Below, piece after piece: positions 42,303 to 49,828 of a DNA stretch of 49,828 nt. The position numbers were made by a program, and so were the translations under genes. A model generated the notes under the pieces. That model saw nothing but the letters and a program-made list of their open reading frames with translations. It ran no database searches and was not told the DNA's origin. The stretch is from assembly GCF_014857925.1 (NCBI RefSeq), contig NZ_JACYVZ010000020.1:1-49828 (forward strand), in the 5' to 3' direction. The DNA is from Cysteiniphilum marinum. Lineage in GTDB: Bacteria; Pseudomonadota; Gammaproteobacteria; Francisellales; Francisellaceae. Positions within the stretch are counted from its first letter, which is position 1, and every line of letters starts with the position of its first letter.

Positions 42303-45275
42303 TTAATAATTTAAACTATAATTTTTTGCAACTACTGCAAGAGTTACTCCAACATAATCGCCAACTGTTGCATCAGGACTCACCACATTAACAGCTAGAT
42401 CTTTATCAATGATCTCATACATATTTTCAAAAGAGCTACCTCCTTTATGCACAACAATATAGAAATCACCTATAACTGATTGATTAACATCAGACCTACT
42501 AATTGCCTTTAATCTAAGTTTGTACAAACCAGCTTCATGGGCGACAGCTTTTAACTTTATAGTTGGTTCTCCAGTTATAGATAGAACAGCATCATCAAAA
42601 GTAAAATAATTAACACCATCTAATACATTTTCTTCAATAGTATCAAGAGGAATAATTCTCCACTCTAGATCTTGAGGCATCCATTCTCTTGAATCTTTTG
42701 TGATTTTATCAACTACTTTTAAAGTTATATAAACATATGAATCGACAGCATCAAACTCAGCATATCCATGATAAGTAAGATTTGGCAACGTAATATTAAA
42801 CTTTTTATCACTATCAATAACTTTATAGTCAGATAAATCACTAGAATTTAATACAGTTATCGTATAATGCTGTTCAAATGTTTTTTGACGCAAACTATCA
42901 GATCTTGATTTAGCTGTTACCTTAAACTCGTAATCACCTATATTTACATTAGCTGGAACTTGATATTTTATTGTGCAGCTTGAAATTGGACTTAAACTAG
43001 TACTACCTTGATAGAAACAGTTATTTAAATCTTTATTTTGGTAAATTACTTGCGGATAATTTTCCTCAGATCCTAAATATTCAACTGTAATATTATCAGC
43101 AAAGCTGCCGCTTTCATTTTTCAGTACCTGATCAACATTTGCATCCATTTGTTTGATTGATAGATTAACTGGAGTAAGATCCATAGCTAAATTATTATTT
43201 GATAATAACCTAACACCTGCTTTTACACTTTGATTATGATCATAGTTTGCAAATATACTAAGCTCTTTATCTTCAACGATATTATTAGCGCTAACTCTAA
43301 TCAAACACTTACCAAAAGCTGAAAAAATTTTTTTACCATCGACAGAGTCATAAATAATATTATCGCAATCAGAACTGTCAATAATATAGCTGCTATCGGC
43401 TAATGGTAAAGCTAAATTAAAATTACGTGCTGGAGCTAAGCTGTTATTTGTTAATTCAATAATCTTAGTTTTATTAGAGTTTAATAAATTATAATCAAGT
43501 TTAAAAGTAATATTTGGCACATGAGTATAAACATGACCGTTGACAGGATTATTCCCATCATTTATATCATAAACTTGAAATTGATAATCCATTCCATCGA
43601 CTAAATCTTGAGGACTTATATTGTCAACATCAAGTCTTATTCTACATCTATCACCTTGATACATTTGTTGAATACTAGAACATTCATTTATAATGTTTAC
43701 TCCTGGTATTTCAGGAATAGAAAATTTATAGTTTGTTAGATCAGTCTCTGTCATTGCTACTAAAACCAAGCCAGTATTTTCACCAATAAAGTCAATCTCT
43801 TTTTCAAAGTACAAATCATTTATAGATCTTGTTTCTGAGACATTACTAACTTTAATCTGTGCAGATTGTTCATATAAGTTAACTTTCACTTTCAAGCTTA
43901 ATTGAAAACTTCCAGGTAACACAGAAGAATCCATAGTGGTATCTCGATTAATCACGATCTCACAGCTTTCACCAGCTTTAATGAGTTCTTGATCTTGGCA
44001 TTTATTTTCAATAATAATTCCATTTTCATGCCCAATATCTAAAGGCAAATCAAACTCAATATCTTTAACTGGAATATCTATAGTTGTATCATTTTGTAAA
44101 TATAACGAACCTGCTGAAGTGGATTTACCGATAAAAACCTCATCATCTAACAAAAATTTCGACTTTTTAAATAAATTAATTTGATTAAGCATTACACCAT
44201 TGGCAGAAATACTTATAACATCTTGATCTATACGATCATCACTATAATATTTTATAAAACATTCTGAATCACTTTCTAAAGGATCACAATAATAATTTGA
44301 AACACCAAAACCTGCAGCTTGATCATCTGCATTTGATACTATCTTCAATTTAGAATTTGGAGTATTAAACGCAGTAACATCAGATCTTAAAATAAATGAT
44401 AAATAGTCCGAACCCATATCATCATAAAAATCATAATTTGCTGCATTTTTAATATTTAAATCAGGCTTTGCTAAAGTAAGCTCATCTTTAATATTAACAA
44501 CCCCAGGCAATAATGGACCAAGCCTTGTATTATTGCGTGTACCATCAAACTCATGACCTATTGCATAAGTTTTCGAGGCTCTTGGCGGCATTAAGAACTC
44601 ACCATACAAAGTACAAGTTTCATTTTTATTTAATGTTACACCTACACAAGGATATGGATTAAAAGGGTTCTCAATAATTTTAAAACTAGGAGCTGTAACC
44701 TCAATTACTTCTTTTGTTAAAGTTACCGGGACATCTGTAGGGTTACTGATAATCAATAAGTTGCTGCCCACAGTATGCAGTAAATCATAGCCACTTTCAT
44801 TAACACGAGTTAATAAATCCAATGACTTAACTTGAAGCTCTACTTGGTTTGAAATAATTTCTTGACCATTAACTTGAGCTTTAACGGCAATTTTTGCAGT
44901 TTGAAGTTTATTTGCCAGATCAATATCTACAACTGAAAAACTAAAATTACAATATTTTGCAGTTGACAATCCATTACAATCTTTCTTAATTGAACTTACA
45001 ATCTGCGTCGGTGTCAAACCAATTATCTCAATATTAGACACACTATATTGTTCAGCATTTGATGTACCGCTCGTGCCTGCTATCGCTAAACCATTATAAG
45101 AATTATTAAGCTGCAAATTAACACTCATCAATTGCCCAACAACCGAAGTTCCACTCTCTGTAGCCAAGTTCAGGGAATATTCAGCTGGAGAACCTGCTTC
45201 TGGTGACTCTTTCGATACGCACCCTGTCAATATAATAACTAAACATAATGACATAATAATTTTTGTCATTTTCAT
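42303..45275 (-). CDS. Large lipoprotein with repeated beta-sandwich domains
   Basis: A 990-residue lipoprotein: lipobox LTGC with Cys at residue 19. After it lies a Ser/Asn/Asp-rich run of beta-sandwich domains of about 90-120 residues, some with Cys pairs (DCNGLSTAKYC, CDPLESDSEC). Two C-terminal repeats have the cadherin-like pattern (LEWRIIPLD, YFTFDDAVLSI, YKLRLKAISRSD, FYIVVHK). The chain stops inside the next repeat: ENMYEIIDKDLAVNVVSPDA, then VGVTLAVVAKNYSLNY. The same halt occurs in the 285-residue protein upstream. Probably anchored in the outer membrane. It lies 17 bp before the third gene and behind a possible terminator. AT-rich codons throughout. Confidence 0.75.
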   Translation of the reverse strand: MKMTKIIMSLCLVIILTGCVSKESPEAGSPAEYSLNLATESGTSVVGQLMSVNLQLNNSYNGLAIAGTSGTSNAEQYSVSNIEIIGLTPTQIVSSIKKDCNGLSTAKYCNFSFSVVDIDLANKLQTAKIAVKAQVNGQEIISNQVELQVKSLDLLTRVNESGYDLLHTVGSNLLIISNPTDVPVTLTKEVIEVTAPSFKIIENPFNPYPCVGVTLNKNETCTLYGEFLMPPRASKTYAIGHEFDGTRNNTRLGPLLPGVVNIKDELTLAKPDLNIKNAANYDFYDDMGSDYLSFILRSDVTAFNTPNSKLKIVSNADDQAAGFGVSNYYCDPLESDSECFIKYYSDDRIDQDVISISANGVMLNQINLFKKSKFLLDDEVFIGKSTSAGSLYLQNDTTIDIPVKDIEFDLPLDIGHENGIIIENKCQDQELIKAGESCEIVINRDTTMDSSVLPGSFQLSLKVKVNLYEQSAQIKVSNVSETRSINDLYFEKEIDFIGENTGLVLVAMTETDLTNYKFSIPEIPGVNIINECSSIQQMYQGDRCRIRLDVDNISPQDLVDGMDYQFQVYDINDGNNPVNGHVYTHVPNITFKLDYNLLNSNKTKIIELTNNSLAPARNFNLALPLADSSYIIDSSDCDNIIYDSVDGKKIFSAFGKCLIRVSANNIVEDKELSIFANYDHNQSVKAGVRLLSNNNLAMDLTPVNLSIKQMDANVDQVLKNESGSFADNITVEYLGSEENYPQVIYQNKDLNNCFYQGSTSLSPISSCTIKYQVPANVNIGDYEFKVTAKSRSDSLRQKTFEQHYTITVLNSSDLSDYKVIDSDKKFNITLPNLTYHGYAEFDAVDSYVYITLKVVDKITKDSREWMPQDLEWRIIPLDTIEENVLDGVNYFTFDDAVLSITGEPTIKLKAVAHEAGLYKLRLKAISRSDVNQSVIGDFYIVVHKGGSSFENMYEIIDKDLAVNVVSPDATVGDYVGVTLAVVAKNYSLNY

Positions 45276-45335
45276 ATCAACCCCAAAATAATATATTATT
45301 TAGTTTTGTAAAAAATTAAATCAGTTAATAAAAAT

Positions 45336-45378
45336 AAATTTTGGCCTCAGTTTCAGATTTAACAATTGACCAAAATTT
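45336..45378 (-). terminator. Hairpin plus U-run between the first and second secreted genes
   Basis: On the minus strand AAATTTTGG pairs perfectly with CCAAAATTT (9 bp, 25-base loop), followed by ATTTTTATT. It sits 22 bp after the stop of the 285-residue gene. The AT-rich stem makes a weak terminator, which could let part of the transcription through into the 990-residue gene and so favour the first product. Confidence 0.42.
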
Positions 45379-45400
45379 AATAGCTTTAATTGAAGTTTAA

Positions 45401-46258
45401 TTACAGAGTTTTTTGCTCAACTGCAAGAGTACCCACAGCTTCACCAGCTGTAGCCGCTGAATCTACTGAATCAATCTCGCCAGTTATTTCATAATTATCA
45501 CTGAAAGTATGTGTAGCACCGCCATCAGTATCTTGGATAAATATCCGCATTTTTTTAGTTAACGCACCATCAGTATCCTTATCTGTAACTTTAACCTGAA
45601 TATCATAAAACTGATTACCTAAACTGCCTGTAAGTAAATCAGTTTTTACCGTTATCACCCCATTTGTATCAATTTTAAAGTACTCTGCAGATGCACCAAC
45701 AATACTCCAAGTAACATTAGTTGGTACTTCACTCCCTATATCTACTTTCTTCTTAAGAGCTGCATCTACATAAATAGTTGTATCTGTAGCTGCATTATCT
45801 TTTACAAAACCTGTGTAATAATCATTATTAAATTGCAGATCTTCATCGAACATTTCAGCGTTTTCCATTGACCCCGTACCAGTTCCATCCTCCAAAATAG
45901 TAATGCTAAGAACTTTATTCAAAGACTGCCCTGCATAATCAGTTGAAGTATCTGTAGCGACCGCTAACACATTCAAAGTATAAGTTTGATTTAATTGAAA
46001 ACCGGTTTTCTCAACTGATAACACACCTGATAAAGGATCTTCAAATTTGAAATATTCCATACCATCAGTGCCGCTGTCAGCAGGGATATCATTCCAAACA
46101 ACTTCCACAGCGTCTACTTTTGCATCACCCAATGTTGCAACAGTTGCACCAACATCAGTCTCACCTGGCGCCAAATAAACATTCGTCTCAGCAACAGCCA
46201 TCGCAGAGCACGCCATTAAACTTACCCCAATGGCCTTACTTAAAATATTCTTTCTCAT
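45401..46258 (-). CDS. Secreted cadherin-like repeat protein
   Basis: A 285-residue exported protein, signal peptide cut after AMAVA near residue 23. It has two complete cadherin-like repeats: about 25-120 (VEVVWNDIP, MEYFKFEDPLSGVLSVEK, YTLNVLAVATD, LSITILEDG) and about 125-245 (NVTWSIVG, YFKIDTNGVITVK, YDIQVKVTDKDTD, MRIFIQDTDGG). It ends with a half repeat NYEITGEIDSVDSAATAGEA, VGTLAVEQ and then stops. Asp-rich linkers (DTDG, DEDL) could bind calcium. Cysteine-free after the signal. First of a three-gene set; the two stem-loops in its leader may control it. Confidence 0.78.
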   Translation of the reverse strand: MRKNILSKAIGVSLMACSAMAVAETNVYLAPGETDVGATVATLGDAKVDAVEVVWNDIPADSGTDGMEYFKFEDPLSGVLSVEKTGFQLNQTYTLNVLAVATDTSTDYAGQSLNKVLSITILEDGTGTGSMENAEMFDEDLQFNNDYYTGFVKDNAATDTTIYVDAALKKKVDIGSEVPTNVTWSIVGASAEYFKIDTNGVITVKTDLLTGSLGNQFYDIQVKVTDKDTDGALTKKMRIFIQDTDGGATHTFSDNYEITGEIDSVDSAATAGEAVGTLAVEQKTL

Positions 46259-46337
46259 CGTTAAAATTTCCCCAATTTATTTATTGATATTTATTCACCA
46301 ATTCAGTCGATCATCGATACTAAATTAGTTGCACACA

Positions 46338-46380
46338 GCCTTGGAAGCAAGGCCGATCTCTATTATTAGCGCAAACGGCC
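46338..46380 (-). promoter_or_regulatory. Leader with mutually exclusive stem-loops
   Basis: In the 162 bp leader of the 285-residue gene (minus strand), GGCCG at 46376-46380 can pair with CGGCC at 46351-46355. The GCC of the second arm is also part of GCCTTG-CTTC-CAAGGC (46353-46338), a perfect 6-bp hairpin with a tetraloop. The two folds cannot coexist. This is the layout of an attenuator or RNA switch, but I recognise no known class and there is no U-run. Confidence 0.33.
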
Positions 46381-46420
46381 AAAAAATAAACATACTGGGA
46401 TATACCCACGGATACCAATA

Positions 46421-46714
46421 CTACTTAACCCATTGCCTATACAAATAGTTCTCACAATTTATTGCACAATCACTACGCAATTTGTCAAGCATGCCAAAAC
46501 AGCGATCCTCCTCACTATACTTATCATATTGCAATCTAATATTATTTTTAACACACCACTTTCTAACAGTTGATATTTTAAATCCTGTTATTTCAGCAAC
46601 CTCTAAATAACTATTACCATTTTGCTTAAACTGATTCAAAACTTCTCTTAAAGGACGCTGATAACGAATCTCTAATGTCTTTAAAAAATTCATAGTTGAA
46701 TATTGATTAGCCAT
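46421..46714 (-). CDS. Small HTH-like DNA-binding protein, hypothetical
   Basis: A 97-residue soluble protein. Residues about 30-60 look like a homeodomain-like or transposase-type HTH: SYLEVAEITGFKISTVRKWC then VKNNIRLQY. Three cysteines are in the C-terminal half (RCFGM, SDCAINCENY), which may hold a metal. No family is named with confidence. It lies 162 bp before the cadherin-like gene and could regulate it; the gene is read in the same direction. It might instead be a domesticated piece of a transposase. Confidence 0.62.
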   Translation of the reverse strand: MANQYSTMNFLKTLEIRYQRPLREVLNQFKQNGNSYLEVAEITGFKISTVRKWCVKNNIRLQYDKYSEEDRCFGMLDKLRSDCAINCENYLYRQWVK

Positions 46715-46789
46715 ATTACCCCATCATAACAGTTACTCAATAATACAAATTATTGTTGCTAATTATTATGCTAAACTCGACATACTGAA

Positions 46790-46812
46790 TGATACACGGC
46801 GTTAATGTATCA
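46790..46812. repeat. 7 bp inverted repeat between OMP and HTH genes
   Basis: TGATACA and TGTATCA form a perfect 7-bp stem around a 9-base loop, 8 bp behind the stop of the outer-membrane protein and 76 bp upstream of the HTH gene. No U-run follows on either strand. It could be a weak terminator or an operator for the HTH protein. Confidence 0.3.
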
Positions 46813-46820
46813 ATACGTAT

Positions 46821-47465
46821 CTAAGTAAGTGTATAACTTACTGTCACACCCATACTATAGTAAGCTAGCGCGTCATTATCTGTAATATCTTTGAATGTAT
46901 CTGTACTTTTACCAAACACATAACGCAAGTTACCTGCTACAGATAAACCATTTTGCCATTGATAGCCAACTTCAGCACCAATGCGCGGAGCTAGATTCCA
47001 TTTACTGTCATGATCTGAGCCATTACTAATATCTATTGTCCAACGTTGTACTTCAGCACCAGCCTCTACACCAACAACCAAACCAAAATCAAAAAACTTT
47101 TTCGCTGTTAATAATATTGGAATATTAAGCATATTAAGCTTATAAGTTGCTGAATTTCCACCAACACTAACATCTGCTTTATTAATGCTATCCAGATAGT
47201 TAACACCTGTTTTGACACCTAATGTATAGCTTGGCAATATCGTATAGTCATAACCAATATAAGCACCAAAGCCTATACCTCCACCATTAGTCGTTGAACC
47301 ACTCAATGTAGTTTGTGACAAACTGTTAAAGGTGTTTTTTGGTGTTGCATTTGCTGATATTTCACCAGTGAATACAACATGGTTTTGCTCGTTAACTAAA
47401 TTAGCAAAAGCCATACTTGACAAAGCGATAGATCCAATTGCTGCTGATAATAGTAGCTTTTTCAT
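46821..47465 (-). CDS. Outer-membrane beta-barrel protein, OmpA/OmpW-like size
   Basis: A 214-residue exported protein. The signal peptide is MKKLLLSAAIGSIALSSMAFA. The mature chain has alternating hydrophobic/polar strands typical of an eight-stranded barrel (GGIGFGAYIGYDYTI, YTLGVKTGVNYL, WNLAPRIGAEVGYQW, LSVAGNLRYVFG) and ends with aromatic-rich AYYSMGVTVSYTLT, compatible with a BamA-recognised terminus. No clear family beyond a generic porin-like fold. It lies upstream of the HTH gene and is probably monocistronic. Confidence 0.78.
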   Translation of the reverse strand: MKKLLLSAAIGSIALSSMAFANLVNEQNHVVFTGEISANATPKNTFNSLSQTTLSGSTTNGGGIGFGAYIGYDYTILPSYTLGVKTGVNYLDSINKADVSVGGNSATYKLNMLNIPILLTAKKFFDFGLVVGVEAGAEVQRWTIDISNGSDHDSKWNLAPRIGAEVGYQWQNGLSVAGNLRYVFGKSTDTFKDITDNDALAYYSMGVTVSYTLT

Positions 47466-47696
47466 GATTATTTACGACTCCTTATTTGATTGCAAAACAT
47501 ATATTACGAACATTAAACCTCAGGGTTCTTATTGCACTAAAACAGGAGGGCATAAATCGAAGTAAAACATTCGTAATTGGTTTGAGATCATAATGATTTC
47601 ATAGCTTCATGCAAGTAACTAAACTTGTATCTTAGATACTGTTTGTATGAAACGGTCTTATTGTCACTTATCAATAGTTAACTCATCTATATGAGA

Positions 47697-48728
47697 TTAC
47701 AATAAGACTAAATGTGTTATTAATAATCCGCCTAATACAAGCCATATAAATAGAATCAATGATAATAACAATGGTTTAAGACCTGCCTGCTTAAATTTAG
47801 AAAAATGAGTTTCTATACCAAGCGCTGTCATTGCCATCGTCAACATAAATTGGTCAACTACTAGAATGCCATGCACCAATGATTCAGGTAATAGTTGCAA
47901 TGAATTAAACCCTGCAACAACAATAAACCCTACAGCAAACCATGGAATAACCATTTTTACCTGTGCTTTATTATCACTATTATTAGCATTTAACTTCTTC
48001 GCTTCGTGTGCAATCCATAACCCAACGAAAATAAGCAAAGGAGCTATCATCATAACCCTAATCATTTTTACCGTCACTGCGATCACTTCAGCATTATGAT
48101 TTACGGCATTACCAGCTGCTACTACTTGAGCTACTTCATGTATGGTTGCACCTGTAAAAATACCATATCCTGTATCATCTAAAAACAACAGTCCACTTTT
48201 CATTAAAATTGGATAAATAAACATTGCTAGCGTTCCAAAAATGACTACTGTACCAACTGCCATAGCTGATTTATAAGCTTCTGACTTTATTGCGGACTCT
48301 GCTGCTAATACTGCCGCTGCACCACAAACAGAGCTCCCTGCAGAAATCAAAATTGAACTATCTCGATCTAATTTAAAAACCTTCTCACCTAAGACTATGC
48401 CCAAGATAAAAGTTGTTGCTAAGACGATCAATGACGCCAATAGACCTGACAACCCTACTGAAGCAATTAACTGAAATGAAAGGTTAAATCCAAATAATAT
48501 AATCGCTATCCTCAAGACCCGTTTGGCAGAAAAAATCACACCACTTGACCAACGCAAAGGGGTCTTATGTTTTAATGTATGCGCATATATAATCCCTAAA
48601 ATTATACCTATAATGAGCGGGCTAATACCTAAATCCTTTATCACAGGAATCATGGCAATGATATAGGCTAATGCCGATATTAAAATAACTTTAGATAATC
48701 CTGCAAAAAAACCAAGTCTAGATTTCAT
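47697..48728 (-). CDS. YeiH/UPF0324-family membrane protein (putative sulfate exporter)
   Basis: A 343-residue inner-membrane protein with about ten helices. Family signature SAGSSVCGAAAVLAAESAIK is near residue 130, with GISPLIIGIILGI early and GLKPLLLSLILFIWLVLGG at the end, both typical of UPF0324/YeiH. YeiH relatives are annotated as putative sulfate exporters, but the substrate has not been settled. No LysR-type YeiE regulator adjoins it. It is read on the minus strand, after a 100 bp gap from the next gene. Confidence 0.85.
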   Translation of the reverse strand: MKSRLGFFAGLSKVILISALAYIIAMIPVIKDLGISPLIIGIILGIIYAHTLKHKTPLRWSSGVIFSAKRVLRIAIILFGFNLSFQLIASVGLSGLLASLIVLATTFILGIVLGEKVFKLDRDSSILISAGSSVCGAAAVLAAESAIKSEAYKSAMAVGTVVIFGTLAMFIYPILMKSGLLFLDDTGYGIFTGATIHEVAQVVAAGNAVNHNAEVIAVTVKMIRVMMIAPLLIFVGLWIAHEAKKLNANNSDNKAQVKMVIPWFAVGFIVVAGFNSLQLLPESLVHGILVVDQFMLTMAMTALGIETHFSKFKQAGLKPLLLSLILFIWLVLGGLLITHLVLL

Positions 48729-48828
48729 TGTTTTATACCACTTATTGTTTTAATGATTAAAAAGCTAGATCATAATAAACAGCAAGTCAATTTCAAAATA
48801 TTATTATTGCTGTGATCTACCACTGGGC

Positions 48829-49737
48829 TTATGACCACTCATCAAGCCATATATTCATATAGTCGAAGACAAGCAAATTAGTCCAAGTATAATAACCAGT
48901 TTCTACAACAAACCCTACCCCATAAGCAGACTTGTTGCCTATAGATTTCTGAAAAGGCTTACCAATGCTAGTTCTTAATACTTTATTAGCATCAACAGCC
49001 ATTGCGGTAATACCATAAAGCACTGTTCCTGCCACAAATTCATTAACATTAAATTCATTTCCATCTGCCATATTTGCTACTTGCAGACCTAGATTAAATG
49101 CAACTGATCTCAACATCCCACCACCGGCTTGTACTATTGTCAAAGAGGATCCTTTTAGCTTGCTATTCATTTTTTTAACAGATTTAGTCATCATGCTAAG
49201 AGAAACTGATGATTCAAAAAGACCGGCTGCAATAAAATTTATAATAGCTGTTGTAGCAAGGCTCCCAGCTTCATATTCTTCACCACTTACTAATGTTGGA
49301 ACAATGCTTGCTACAGCCCAAATAGCACCTCCTCTGGCAACTGATACAATATATGCACTATTATTTATTCCTTTGATTTTATTACTAGCGTTACTAGAAA
49401 CACCTCCTAAATCAGCAGCATTTTCAGCATCTCTTAGATTATACGACCTTTTCCCACCTATTTTTGATGCAGATTTAGTAATTGGGACATTCATTAATGC
49501 ATTTGCTGCACCAGAGAGAAAACTACGCCAATCTGTTGGTGCGCCAATCATTGGGCCGGCTATCAACATTCTCTCAACACCATCAAGCATCATGTTACCA
49601 ATCAAGGCTACCACAAATGGCGCTGTTGAGTTCAACATAATTCCACCTACTGACATAGCTAATGAGAATATAATACTTCCTGCAATTTTACCACTATCTC
49701 CTATTGAACGACAATTATCTTTGCCGGTTAACGACAA
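48829..49737 (-). CDS. Hydrophobic glycine/alanine-rich protein, hypothetical, possibly 5'-truncated
   Basis: A 302-residue frame that opens at TTG (49737), directly after a TAG stop, and has no good ribosome site. Residues about 15-70 and 125-180 are hydrophobic and Gly/Ala-rich (IIFSLAMSVGGIMLNSTAPF, GGAIWAVASIVPTLVSG), followed by a polar C-terminus ending VFDYMNIWLDEWS. The lack of a start with a ribosome site suggests a 5' frameshift or truncation. The composition resembles the membrane-translocation parts of contact-dependent or Rhs-type toxins, but no family was recognised. An internal ATG near residue 29 could also be a start. Confidence 0.5.
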   Translation of the reverse strand: MSLTGKDNCRSIGDSGKIAGSIIFSLAMSVGGIMLNSTAPFVVALIGNMMLDGVERMLIAGPMIGAPTDWRSFLSGAANALMNVPITKSASKIGGKRSYNLRDAENAADLGGVSSNASNKIKGINNSAYIVSVARGGAIWAVASIVPTLVSGEEYEAGSLATTAIINFIAAGLFESSVSLSMMTKSVKKMNSKLKGSSLTIVQAGGGMLRSVAFNLGLQVANMADGNEFNVNEFVAGTVLYGITAMAVDANKVLRTSIGKPFQKSIGNKSAYGVGFVVETGYYTWTNLLVFDYMNIWLDEWS

Positions 49738-49760
49738 CTACAATTGCCGCTTAAACCACC

Positions 49761-49828
49761 CTAATTTAGCATGGTTTTATCTTCAGTTACAATATTAATA
49801 TTTTGCTTATTATCTGTTCTTGCTTTTT
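49761..49828 (-). CDS. C-terminus of a protein continuing beyond the window
   Basis: From the window edge a frame runs KARTDNKQNINIVTEDKTML and N, then TAG at 49761-49763. It could be the 3' end of a gene starting outside the window, in another frame from the one at 49737. At 22 codons it is too short to identify. Confidence 0.25.
   Translation of the reverse strand, partial: KARTDNKQNINIVTEDKTMLN

Noticed and set aside
42283-42305. A frameshift joining the 990- and 908-residue genes into one
   Set aside because: The second gene has its own ATG and a convincing signal peptide directly after it, so two separate exported proteins are more likely.
46338-46380. Cyclic-di-GMP or other known riboswitch
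   Set aside because: The stems are there, but none of the conserved loop motifs of known classes could be matched by eye.
49160-49798. 212-codon plus-strand frame at the right end
   Set aside because: It is the antisense of the hydrophobic minus-strand gene, has no ribosome site and shows the composition expected of a shadow frame.

Overview
The window is a low-GC chromosomal segment from a gammaproteobacterium. The gene set (two ubiquinone flavin monooxygenases, rlmN followed by pilF, coaD, sufT with an IscA-like protein, an RND pump) and the AT-rich codon use recall the Francisella/Fastidiosibacter/Cysteiniphilum/Fangia neighbourhood of Thiotrichales. That placement comes from general likeness only, since no search could be run.

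Layout, left to right. (1) Positions 1-600 hold the 3' part of an IS3-family transposase, followed by a LuxR-type regulator on the minus strand. (2) 1767-11435 is a plus-strand transport block: an MFS carrier, dsbB joined to an RND efflux adaptor/pump pair, and a spermidine/putrescine-type ABC transporter potABC without its binding protein. (3) 11436-16035 is a chaperone-usher fimbrial locus, with the usher on one strand and two small subunits plus chaperone divergent to it. (4) 16013-23137 is a tight minus-strand housekeeping run: rlmN, pilF, a fused alpha/beta-hydrolase-patatin protein, rluB, a MidA/NDUFAF7-type methyltransferase and a phosphomannomutase. (5) 23138-26396 is rich in repeats around a tandem universal stress protein and fabD. 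(6) 26397-31088 carries fabG, ubiI, ubiH and a carboxy-terminal processing protease. (7) 31274-33446 holds hipBA and a mazEF-like module whose toxin is cut by an in-frame stop. (8) 33531-36736 carries a TSUP exporter divergent from a LysR gene, then coaD, sufT and an IscA/ErpA-like gene. (9) 37070-49828 is a very AT-rich accessory region of secreted proteins, gene remnants and a few transport or membrane genes.

The most unusual content is in region 9. Three consecutive minus-strand genes (about 285, 990 and 908 residues) encode exported proteins built of cadherin-like beta-sandwich repeats. Two of them stop at the same place inside a repeat, giving a shared C-terminal half-domain. The third begins, after its own signal peptide, with what looks like the other half of such a repeat. 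A hairpin followed by a U-run separates the first gene from the second, and a leader with mutually exclusive stems lies upstream. Next to them are a 54-codon trypsin-like N-terminal remnant overprinted by a methyltransferase gene and an IS481-type transposase remnant.

The window also holds several dispersed repeat families outside genes. These are a 165-169 bp palindromic MITE-like element in two copies, a 176-181 bp palindromic element in two inverted copies flanking the stress gene, a 37-40 bp tandem palindrome array, and an 83 bp tandem duplication between fabD and fabG. No tRNA, rRNA or CRISPR array was seen.
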